Positions 19,792 through 27,403 of a stretch of DNA of 27,403 nucleotides are shown here, in pieces; the first letter of the stretch is position 1, and each line of letters starts with the position of its first letter. Source of the DNA: Chara braunii (taxonomy: Eukaryota; Streptophyta; Charophyceae; Charales; Characeae); contig BFEA01000818.1 of assembly GCA_003427395.1 (NCBI GenBank), positions 73,138 through 100,540 on the forward strand, read 5' to 3'. The notes below the pieces were generated by a model. The model did no database searches, was not told where the DNA came from, and saw only the letters and a program-made list of their open reading frames with translations. A program made the position numbers and the translations under genes.

Positions 19792-19911
19792 TTTTAGGGT
19801 TTGCGGTTTAGGGTCTAGGGTTTTGGTTTCAGGGTTTTGGGTTTAAGGTCTAGGGTTTAGGGTTTAGGGTTTAGGGTTTAGGGTCTAGGGTCTAGGGTTT
19901 AGGGGTTAGGG
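19792..19911 (+). repeat. Interstitial plant-type telomere repeats
   Basis: About 17 units of TTTAGGG and variants (TCTAGGG, TTTTGGG, TTTCAGGG, GTTAGGG). The centre (about 19857-19890) is exact and the edges are degenerate. This is the Arabidopsis-type telomere sequence used by most land plants and many green algae, and is the best lineage clue in the window. Interstitial arrays arise from break repair or old chromosome ends. Confidence 0.95.
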
Positions 19912-20984
19912 CTGAGGATGCTGTGTGATCAGGGCAGATGGGTGGCCCTTTTGTTGGACATGAGAGTCGGTCTGTTGTATCGAGTAGTAAAGCATGTCTG
20001 CTCAGTTTTTTTGTTTGTCGATGAAGTTTTCGATCAAGTGTGCTTGCCTCAAATTAAGCGCGCCAGTGAGGATGAAGTTCGACAAAATTGGTCGAATTTT
20101 TGCTAAACCATAAGATTTTAACTTAAAGACACAGATTGTCACCGGTCTGACGTCCTGTATTCATGGTGAATCATCATCCGCATTGTTCCTGCCTACGGTC
20201 TTTACCTGAATAGAACACCCGGTCGTTATCACTGCATCCAGAACTGGAAGTTGCCCCAAATGCAGCTATAAGGTCCGGGCTTTCTATTCGCCGATGGGTG
20301 AAGACGTTAGTCTTTCCTCGCATTGATGAAGATTGACATAGTGCTTGTAGATTTATTCTGCATAGCAAGGGCAGCCAAGTAAGAGAGCTATAAGATCACA
20401 TCATCAGATAAAAAACATTTATAATTACCAAACACTCGCTAATGAAGGAAGTTCGGCCGGAATCCGTTGGAAAAAAAAACGGCTCGGGTACTCATTTGCG
20501 CCAGTTCTAAGAAACACAGCACGGATGTCTAGGAGGTCAGCCACATGACTGCAATGAAACCCGCACAAAGACGCAACACTGGGACTGAGCCGATGTTACT
20601 TGCGGGAGTCTTGTGCCAATTATAGGAACATGACATGCGTGTCTAGGAGGTCAGCATCGTGATTGGAGTGAAACCAGCACCAAGACGCGTCACTGGAATG
20701 AGCGACAGAACTGACAACCGTGCCCGGCGAATGGAATGAAGGGTGCCCCATCTACTGGGCCCGATGAAATGGACAATTTCAGCAACAGAGTAAAAAATGT
20801 TGCCCCATCCCACAACCTCCTGCAGAAGTCGAACTCCAAAGTTTTTGAAAACCCCCATGGTCCTTTTGTTCCCTGCGAAGCTGCAAACCCTGTCTCATCA
20901 GGGCATAGTCACACTGGTGCTTTTTGGACAGCATCTACCCATTGCTGTGGTCCAAATACATCGAGGAAAGTGATGGTGTGATTC
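19912..20984. other. Gene-free interval with a 114-bp spaced repeat
   Basis: No supported gene. Two related segments, 20527-20590 and 20641-20704, share GTCTAGGAGGTCAGC, a TGAAACC block and a CAAGACGC block at a spacing of 114 bases, suggesting an old tandem duplication. Confidence 0.5.
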
Positions 20985-21850
20985 GAGCGAATTTAGACAT
21001 CACTGCACAAACTGGTCTGTTCAGTCAGTCGGACAATGATAAGCGGGTCAAACTAGACATCTCTGGACAAGCCGGTCTGTTCAGTCATTCAGGAAATGAC
21101 AGCAGTCGAACTTAGACATCTCTACACAAACCGGTCGGTTCAGTCAGGCAGAGAAGGACAGTAGTCAAACTTAGACATCTCTGCACAAACTGGTCTGTTC
21201 AGTCAGGCAGGCAATGACAGACTACTGTCAGTACCTAAGAAAACACAGGCACATCTCTATGACCTGCCCAGTGCTATAAAAGCAGTCAGTCAGACAATGG
21301 CAGTAATGAAAACTTTGACAGCTCTAGACAAACTGGTCTGTTCAGTCATTATAGTCAAACTTAGACATCTCTGCACAAACTGGTCTGTTCAGTCTGGCAG
21401 GCAATGACAGGCTACTGTCAGTACCTAAGAAAACACAGGTACACTCTCTATGACCTGGCCAGTGCTATAAAAGCAGTCAGTCAGACAAGGACAATAATGA
21501 AAACTTAGACATCTCTAGACAAACTGGTCTGTTCAGTCATAGTCAAACATAGACATCTCTGCACAAACTGGCCTGTTCAGTCAGGCAGGCAATGACAGGC
21601 TACTGTCATTTATTGAGAAAACACAGGTGCACTCTCTATGACGTGCCAAGTGCTATGGCAGTCAGGCACACAATGATAGAAATCAAAACTTACACACCTA
21701 TACACAAACTGGTCTGTTCAGTCAGTCGTAGTCAAACTTAGACATCTCTACACAAACTGGTCTGTTCAGTCAGGCGGGCAATGACAGGCTACTGTCATTT
21801 ATTAAGAAAAAAACACATGTACACTCTCTATGACCTGCGGAGTGCTATAC
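20985..21850. repeat. Hierarchical tandem array, about 59-bp and 189-bp units
   Basis: The basic motif is AAACTTAGACATCTCTGCAC followed by AAACTGGTCTGTTCAGTCA. Simple units start at about 20988, 21049, 21107 and 21166 (period 58-61). From 21166 the period becomes a compound unit of about 189 bp, starting at 21166, 21356, 21544 and 21733 (the last partial). Each holds two copies of the short motif plus a segment with CTACTGTCA and TATGACCTG; the first two compound units also carry GTGCTATAAAAGCAGTCAGTCAG. The array lies 240 bases downstream of the GT61-like gene. Confidence 0.92.
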
Positions 21851-21928
21851 CCTCAGTCTTCCCCCGTGTTTCCCTTCATGTCCATATCCTCTTCGTGTAC
21901 GTCAGAACTTAGTCTACTGCAAAACAGG

Positions 21929-21997
21929 ATTGAATGATTCTTAAGTTTGCTTCATGATACAGCATTGAGTGATTCTTAACTTTGCTTCATGATATGC
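21929..21997. repeat. 35-bp tandem duplication
   Basis: ATTGAATGATTCTTAAGTTT (21929) and ATTGAGTGATTCTTAACTTT (21964) start two 35-base copies, both continuing GCTTCATGATA. It sits in the 3' flank of the GT61-like gene. Confidence 0.93.
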
Positions 21998-22087
21998 AAG
22001 ACTTGTTGGTCAAAACTCAGCCTGAGGCTACATGACACCATCAACCCGCCACCGGGACTCGCCTTCAAATCGCCGGAGACTGTCTTA

Positions 22088-23793
22088 TCACAAGATTCCT
22101 CTGTCCTTCATGATTGTCTTCAGCCGTTTGATGGTTGTCAGCACATCTACGGTCATCGCCGTTGGATGCTCCTCCCACTCCATCTTCTTAACATCAAAGC
22201 GCTTCGACAGTTGGTGGAAGACCTTCGGGAAGTCGGCATAATAATCAGCCGACACCGCAATCGCAAGATCCCTGTAGCATAAGTTCATATCTGCAGGGTC
22301 CCACACAGACTGGTGGGGCTGCAGGAACTCATACACCACTGTACCCCTTCTGACAGCGAGCATATTGGTCAACCCTGCGCCATGTGGTGCCACGACAACA
22401 TCCGCAGAGTAGAAGAGTCCCCAAATCTTATTTGGAGGGAGTTTGTAAACATCATCGTACACTTCAAGGCGTTTTCCTCTGAACTCTTTTGTAATGGCTG
22501 CGATCAGTTCGTTGTGATTGTTGATTCTCCGAGTGCCACTTCGCTTGATAACAAGGATCGTCCCTTCTCCAAACGGCAAGTCGGCACTGTAGCCGTTTTC
22601 CACAAGGTAACCGTGTATCATCCGGGATAACCTCGATGCATACACTTCAAAGAGCCATTCGTTAGGAAGGCAGTGTATTTCCGGCACTATGATGAGGTCT
22701 CCGTGAACGTCCCCAGTGATCAAACGTAAGTGATTAATGCCAAACATGTCCATAATAGTCTTCAACCTAACGCCCGGTGGGTGGATGTCGTAGGGGTTGT
22801 TTTCGTATTCTGTGCCCGTGAGGTCGGCAGTCGTATGTATCATGATAGTGGGGTCTTCAAGCAGCGCATCAATGTAGGGAGTTAGACGCGTGGTCATGTC
22901 TGCCAGGTCGTGATATGGACCCCTCCATGTATAATCTGTGACAAAGATCTTCTTGTAATGACGATCGCGAGCAATATCCGGCCACGCACGTGGGAATGAT
23001 CCCGCACGCGGGCATCGCCCGCGTGAATCGAAAACCACCTCATTGTTGTAGACCTCGCTGTTGTACGACACAGACGCATTGCGGAAGACAGCAAGGTAAG
23101 GTTCATGCTGCTTGTGTACCACCCAGGAATCGATTTTGCCGTTGTTGGTTTTCAGCTTCTGCATGTTCCAAGCGTGCCGTTCGATGCACTTGGCACGACA
23201 TGGACAATACCTCATGCACCAGATTCTGTCCATTCGAAGATCATCACATGTCTCTGCCGTCCCGTGCTTGTCATGGACCAGATCGGGCATGCTGCATTCT
23301 ATGCACTGTGCGAGAAGTTCATCCAGCAGTCGCCAAGATAGGTCCGTCCACTTTGAGGATTGAAGTCGCCAGGTGAACCCACTGTAAAAGAAAGCTTGTC
23401 CCACAAAGATCTGAGACTCTTGTTGCCCTTCTGTTTCCTGTTGATTTCCTTCCTCACAACCCCCTCCAGCTCGACCACTACTCGCTCCTTAGGCCTTGTC
23501 CATCCGTCGCCCTGACTATCTTCATTCATCACAACCCCATTAAATCCCAATGAGTCAGACCCTTGTTTTGCACCAGATTCCCCAACTCGCCCTACTGTTG
23601 CTCCCCAACGAAAAAGGCCTTGCTTACCCTTGTCTCGAGGAATGGAAGGAATTGATTGCCACCAACCTATCCATGCAATATATGCCACCACAAACACCTG
23701 CAGCATCAGTAATGCTTGCACATAGGTGCTCTGTAAAATGCCTGGCAGCCATCCTCGAAGTTTTCCCTTCCGTCTTGAACGTGTCTCCATCAT
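22088..23793 (-). CDS. GT61-like (DUF563) glycosyltransferase, type II membrane protein
   Basis: The only likely host gene. Two overlapping minus-strand frames. Frame 1 starts MMETRSRRKGK (ATG 23793): a short basic cytosolic tail, a membrane anchor at about residues 26-46 (VQALLMLQVFVVAYIAWIGW), then a Ser/Gly-rich stem. Frame 2 runs to TGA at 22088 and carries the catalytic part: a Cys-rich block (WCMRYCPCRAKC), HLRLITGDVHGDLIIVPEIH, IKRSGTRRINNHNEL and the family signature VVVAPHGAGLTNMLAVRRGT (about 22410-22350). GT61 enzymes (EOGT, plant xylosyl- and arabinosyltransferases) transfer sugars in the ER/Golgi, so a cell-wall or glycoprotein role is inferred; the sugar is unknown. Frames 1 and 2 overlap from about 23490 to 23299. 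A 77-base GT-AG intron (23382-23306) would join them in frame; a single-base indel is the alternative. A strong donor-like GTAAGC lies at 23627-23622. A (GA)n tract lies upstream, and AATAAA is at 21803-21798 downstream. Confidence 0.8.
23306..23382 (-). other. Possible 77-bp intron in the GT61-like gene
   Basis: Minus strand begins GTGGGT after ...TTTACA and ends GCACAG before TGCATAGAATGC. Removing 77 bases joins frame 1 to frame 2 without a stop and gives a 542-residue protein. Frame 2 is also open across this segment, so splicing is not proven. A good acceptor-like TTTCTTTTACAG ends at 23382 and complicates the picture. Confidence 0.3.
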
Positions 23794-23879
23794 CTCCCTT
23801 TGCTCATTGGCTACCCTTACCTTCTCCCTTCCTCTTCTTCACTCAACTTAGCCTAACCGAACCCAATCACAAATGACAN

Positions 23880-23968
<89 letters not shown>
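23880..23968. repeat. (CT)n microsatellite upstream of the GT61-like gene
   Basis: About 44 CT units preceded by an ambiguous base at 23879. On the gene's strand it is (GA)n, 87-175 bases before the start codon. Plant GAGA-binding (BBR/BPC) factors bind such tracts, so it could be part of the promoter or 5' leader. Confidence 0.95.
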
Positions 23969-23973
<5 letters not shown>

Positions 23974-24479
23974 ACACATACGCACACACACACAAACATG
24001 TACTGTCTTAAACCACAGGAAAACAAACGCACAATCAACAATTAAGAGCAGTCGCTGGGAAGAAAGGCTAGACTCGTTGACAAGTGACCCTTTGTTGTCC
24101 TCAGTACATTTCCTACAATGAACATTCCAGGTAAACCACAGCACATTTGCTAAATTTAGTCCAATGGACCTGAAAGGTCCTTAACCGTGATGAACAATAT
24201 ACTTCTCTCCACAGATGGTCGCTCGGCAGAAAAACTCAGCAGTCAAGACACATCGATACGTGGATGTCATCCCTGACATTATTGGATGTATTGTTTACCA
24301 ATTGCATGCACCCCCAGTCATCAGGGACAGCTGGCTACATGGGAGGAGGAGAAGATCGTCTATCTTGATTGCACGGGGGAAGACCTTGATTGCATTGCCG
24401 GCCTTCTCCCGCCAAGCTCGGCGACTCTCTGCAGAAAATGAAGTCACATACAATTCATGCCATACATCACTATATAAGA
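23969..24479. other. Gene-free interval, presumed promoter side of the GT61-like gene
   Basis: No coding region is supported. A CA-rich patch follows the (CT)n tract (23980-23995), and a TATATAAG lies at 24471-24478, close to the U6 copy. Confidence 0.45.
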
Positions 24480-24509
24480 CAAATATACCTCGTCCTTCGG
24501 GACATTCGT

Positions 24510-24541
<32 letters not shown>

Positions 24542-24613
24542 GGCCCCTGCGAAAGGGATGACACACAAATCGAGAAATGGTCCAAATAACAAAAGAAAAG
24601 GCAAATATACCTC
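24480..24613 (+). mobile_element. Retroposed U6 snRNA copy with 12-bp target-site duplication
   Basis: CAAATATACCTC occurs at 24480-24491, directly before the first U6 base, and again at 24602-24613, after the U6 body and an A-rich AACAAAAGAAAAGG tail. A direct repeat that exactly abuts the RNA 5' end plus an A-rich 3' end is the signature of LINE-mediated retroposition. Confidence 0.7.
24492..24587 (+). pseudogene. U6 snRNA retropseudogene
   Basis: 96 bases with the U6 layout: 5' stem GTCCTTCGGGAC, AAAATTGGAACGATACAGAG, the ACAGAGA box, AGATTAGCATGGCCCCTGCG (AGC triad), GATGACAC and the plant-like 3' part AAATCGAGAAATGGTCCAAA. Compared with the usual plant sequence it has changes in the 5' stem, an AAAGG for CAAGG in the internal stem-loop region and a two-base loss after GATGACAC. 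The oligo-U end (TTTT terminator) is absent; AACAAAAG follows. Splicing core boxes are intact. A TATA-like box lies at about -21, but the flanking duplication argues that it belongs to the target site. Confidence 0.85.
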
Positions 24614-24667
24614 CCTCCCGGGAACCCTTTTTCTCTTTTTTTTTTTTTCCGGAAATCTAGGCAGGGT

Positions 24668-24767
24668 CTGCTAGCCGGAGTGATAAGAGCATCCCCCTCT
24701 AGCAGTCCCGCCCTAGACGCTCCAGTCTATTGGTGGGGAGTGGCACCTGCTGGAAACCGGGTCCAGC
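24668..24767 (-). promoter_or_regulatory. LINE-C 3' three-hairpin module
   Basis: Plus coordinates: stem 3 CTGCTAG (24668-24674) with CTAGCAG (24699-24705) and an inner GGA/TCC pair around loop TGATAAGAGCA; stem 2 GCTCC...GGAGT (24719-24741); stem 1 GCTGGA...TCCAGC (24749-24767), loop AACCGGG. Spacing of 7 bases between stems 2 and 1 equals that of the other copies. Confidence 0.75.
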
Positions 24768-24869
24768 ATCCCATTATATATTCTAACTCCTTCCCCCGTG
24801 CGATTACCCGGTTTCGGCTTCTGCTCACCCCCTCATAAACGGATCACGACTTTCTCATGACAACTGTGT

Positions 24870-26487
24870 GGCCTCTTCAGCCCTCCATGGGCACCGATTA
24901 GACACAGGTATCACTGGCTGCGCTCTGACTCTTTTGGTTCCTCTCAGCTGCTGCCGCTGCTGTACCACTGCAGATCCACAATCGACTGCTGGTGGGAAGG
25001 GAAGAGGTCTGGGAACTCCCACGGGGCCGCAGCGGTACATCCAGGCTCATCTTGATCCAGCCTTTGAAGCTCAGGCTGTAGTCTCTTCTGAACACTTGGT
25101 CCTCGGGTTGGTCTCTTGGACCCCAGTGAACGCTGGTGATCCAGCCCCCTTGGTGAACCCCCAACCATTCTTCTGAGAATCTTTGAATTGTTTGTTTGAC
25201 GTCTCTTTTAGTGTGATATAGATCCAGCTGTGACTTTACTTTTGCCCATTGCTCTGTGACGTCTGTCTGTAACTGCTGTTTTATCATCTCGGTGACCTCA
25301 TCGCCATCCACCTGTCCCCTTTCCAGGAGTTGTCTACATCGTTTCCGCCACTGGGCCCAGTGGACTGCCCTCCTTCCTATCCTAGACATGTTTTCCTCAA
25401 AGGCGTTCTCCTGCGGGCAGTGCCATGTTCAACACAGGAGTGCTCTCCACTCCCATAGCCAAAAAGCGCTGGTGCCTAGCTGGCGCCATATCCGGTCCCA
25501 CCAGCACCATGTGACGACTGCACCCAGACACCGTAGAAATATATGTTCTATAGTCTCCGCAATTTTGTGGGGAAGAAAGCTGTCTCAACACGACTTGCAC
25601 CATGGGACAGCTGTTCTCTTCTGTTCCAAGTTCGTGCGGTCAATCAACCAGTTGTTGGTGGGGAACTAACGGTGCTCTATCTGCTACTACTGCTCTATCT
25701 GCTACTACAGGAAGGTTAGTTTGGCCAGTCTGGTCCTGGTCGCTGTAAACCAGCCTATGCGCCGAACCACATCCCTCCCAACGTTCAGCTGCGTCATCCA
25801 TGTATTCCTCATGATATCCTTGAGGTTTATTCTGGGGTGGAGCATTCTGTATGTGTTGACCTCATCCCCAGACCGACGGGATGGATGTTTTCGTTTTTTC
25901 GGTTCTTTTGTGAAGCGGTCCACTGCCATTCTTCCAGGTCCGAAGGCAGGTTTGACAGCGGGGTGCCCAGAAGGAAGGCTACCCAGTGTTCTTTTATTGA
26001 CAGCACCCTTATTCTGAACAGTCCTGTGTTCTTGTACCATCCCACCATGTCCGGGGAGATCCAGGTAAGCACGTTGTCATTGTTCGTTTGAAACAGATTT
26101 ATTACCGTCCTTTCGTACTTGCCACCAAGTCACATTCTTGAAGCCGCGGTCCTTTGCACAGAATACGTACCCAGTGCAGCGGTATCGGGAAGGTACTCAG
26201 TTCCAGGTTGTTTTCCAGATTGCAACAGTACTTCGAGATCTGCGTCAACTGCTTCCCATCCACCCAATCCTTTTGGTGTTGGTCCCATATGCCTTTAATT
26301 CGTAGCATACCTCGTTTGGCCCCGCTGTTCCACCGGGGACCTTGACACAGAGTGAATTTTCTAAGTCTGCGTTTGCTATCATGCAAAGCACATGGAAGGC
26401 TGGCTTATTGTCATTCTTTCCAAACTGTTACAGGCCCGTTATGGTCCTGGCTCCATGTCCATTCTGGGGAGCATCAGTCCGCGGGTT
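24870..26487 (-). pseudogene. LINE-C ORF2 C-terminal region with zf-RVT knuckle
   Basis: Minus strand pieces: 26386-26102 (AKRGMLRIKGIWDQHQKDW and a following helix), 26072-25705 (an acidic/basic linker with MRNTWMTQLNVGRDVVRRIG), then the knuckle WCKSC (25588-25599) ... ETIEHIFLRC (25560-25530), giving C-x2-C and H-x4-C. An in-frame TGA (25587-25585) follows the second Cys. After it come WCWWDRIWRQLG and the tail RRAVHWAQWRKRCRQL and QTIQRFSEEWLG (25389-25150). Clear LINE ORF2 C-terminus, broken by frame changes and stops. Confidence 0.82.
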
Positions 26488-26505
26488 CTTTTTTTTTCTG
26501 AAGTC

Positions 26506-26600
26506 ATTAGGAATGGTGATAAGAGCAGCCATTCCTAATCCCCCAGTTGAGACTCCAGTCTATTGGTGGGGAGTAACACCTGCTGAAAACCGGGTTCAGC
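26506..26600 (-). promoter_or_regulatory. LINE-B 3' three-hairpin module
   Basis: Plus coordinates: stem 3 ATTAGGAATGG (26506-26516) with CCATTCCTAAT (26529-26539), 11 perfect pairs around loop TGATAAGAGCAG; stem 2 ACTCC...GGAGT (26552-26574); stem 1 GCTGAA...TTCAGC (26582-26600), loop AACCGGG. Relative to LINE-C, stem 1 and stem 2 each show one compensatory pair change. Confidence 0.78.
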
Positions 26601-26639
26601 GTCCTTATACAGAACATCAAAATGTTAATCATTACAATT

Positions 26640-27403
26640 TTACTGAGAACCAGTAGGTAGCTCGGAGGGGGGGAACAGTTCAAAAAAACATGCAGCATCT
26701 CTGAAGAACTCCCCTGCTTAATATCAAACCAATCATTGAACTGCAAAAAGTAACTCTTTTGAGAGGCAACACAGACTCATTCTCATCAGGCCATACCACC
26801 TGTCCCATACCCTGTTCCTGTGATTCTCCTAGCCAGTCCATTGTGAATTGGGAATAGATTTCTTGATGTCTTTCTTCTGAGTTAAAGATTTTAATTTGCC
26901 TTCAAGATTGGCCCATTGGGCTCAAACTGCTTTTTCCATGAATTGCTTGACATTCTGAAAAAATTGCACCCCTTCCATACGTACATCTTCCATTACATAT
27001 ACACATCTCCTTTGCCATATGGCGCATATGATAGCTTTCCTACGGAGACGAAATAGATTTGACTGAAAGGTTGAAAGGGACAGGTCTACCTGATTCCGAT
27101 GGCACACTAAAAGGCCTCTCCATTCCAAGGCTACCCGAGGCCAGTTAATCTTCGCCAAATATAGTCCCATCGATGCCACATAAGGATGGCCCCTGGACAC
27201 TGAGTGAAGATTTGTTCAATGGTTTCACGATATTTACGTGAAGGGAATGTCATGTGCAAGAACGACACCATCGTAACGCTACTCCTCTCTGTTTTAATGT
27301 TGAGTGGCCTATTAGCCAGTCATTAGTAGGCAAACATCCATGTATAATCTGCCATTGACATAAAGCAAATTTAGCTGGTCTTTCCTTTCTAGATCGAAAC
27401 CAT
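26640..27403 (-). pseudogene. LINE-B ORF2 C-terminus with zf-RVT knuckle
   Basis: Minus strand: FALCQWQIIHGCLPTNDWL (about 27375-27318), WCRSC with C-x2-C (27267-27256), then in a shifted frame ETIEQIFTQC (27226-27198), where the usual knuckle His is Gln, then DYIWRRLTGL. The open piece 27200-26922 adds FQSNLFRLRRKAIICAIWQR and FFQNVKQFMEKAV. Several frame changes and stops. The layout matches LINE-C and LINE-A. Confidence 0.82.

Larger units (their letters stand above)
24636..26487 (-). mobile_element. LINE-C: 3' portion of a LINE, minus strand
   Basis: Reads from about 26487 down: ORF2 C-terminal region (to about 24870), a 3' UTR, the three-hairpin module (24767-24668) and a poly-A tail (plus-strand T-run about 24636-24648). 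The upper limit meets the tail of LINE-B, suggesting that LINE-B inserted into LINE-C or beside it. No 5' end or target-site duplication can be assigned. Confidence 0.75.
26489..27403 (-). mobile_element. LINE-B: 3' portion of a LINE, minus strand, continues past the window
   Basis: From the window edge downward: ORF2 C-terminus (27403 to about 26640), 3' UTR, three-hairpin module (26600-26506) and a short A-rich tail (plus-strand T11 at 26488-26498). Protein and 3' module resemble LINE-C closely enough to suggest the same subfamily. Confidence 0.75.

Noticed and set aside
20985-21850. CRISPR-like array
   Set aside because: Repeats and spacers are not separable, units are imperfect and hierarchical, and the context is a eukaryotic nuclear genome.
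22313-23376. Plus-strand open frames across the glycosyltransferase gene
   Set aside because: They are shadows of the minus-strand frame, which carries the family signature.
24471-24587. Functional U6 snRNA gene with TATA box
   Set aside because: The copy has flanking direct repeats, an A-rich end, no TTTT terminator and several changes; no upstream sequence element of the plant type was found. A retrocopy explains more.

Overview
The window reads as nuclear DNA of a photosynthetic eukaryote of the green lineage. Support comes from an interstitial array of plant-type telomere repeats (TTTAGGG, 19792-19911), a U6 snRNA-derived sequence with a plant-like 3' part, a Ty3/gypsy element primed by initiator tRNA-Met, and very long mono- and dinucleotide runs. 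The texture suggests a large, repeat-rich streptophyte genome, such as a charophyte alga. That assignment is inference and no species marker was seen. There are no operons and no tRNA, rRNA or CRISPR loci.

Layout. 1-6618: a nearly full-length, decayed plus-strand LINE (here LINE-A) with ORF1, an A59 run, and ORF2 (endonuclease, reverse transcriptase, zf-RVT zinc knuckle, C-terminal extension), ending in A17. 6619-8504: gene-free sequence with short direct repeats. 8505-17160: remains of a minus-strand Ty3/gypsy element (RNase H, RT, protease, gag, tRNA-Met primer site), split inside gag by a minus-strand LINE insertion (LINE-D, 11698-15497) that is flanked by a diverged 20-bp target-site duplication and may carry a 3' transduction. 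17161-19791: intergenic sequence with a hammerhead-like core and a tRNA-derived SINE ending in A80. 19792-19911: telomere repeats. 20985-21850: a hierarchical tandem array with about 59-bp and 189-bp periods. 22088-23793: the only plausible host gene, a minus-strand GT61-like glycosyltransferase with an N-terminal membrane anchor. 24480-24613: a retroposed U6 copy with its own target-site duplication. 24636-27403: the 3' parts of two further minus-strand LINEs (LINE-C, with LINE-B apparently inserted next to or into it).

How it works together. Almost all the coding content is retroelement debris. Tandem microduplications, frameshifts and stop codons have disabled every element. The most interesting signal is a roughly 100-bp module at the 3' ends of LINE-B, -C and -D. 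It contains three hairpins. In the first, the stem sequence differs completely between copies while pairing and loop are kept. The other two show compensatory or wobble-preserving changes. This looks like a structured 3' recognition element for target-primed reverse transcription. The U6 retrocopy and the SINE are plausible products of the same LINE machinery acting in trans.
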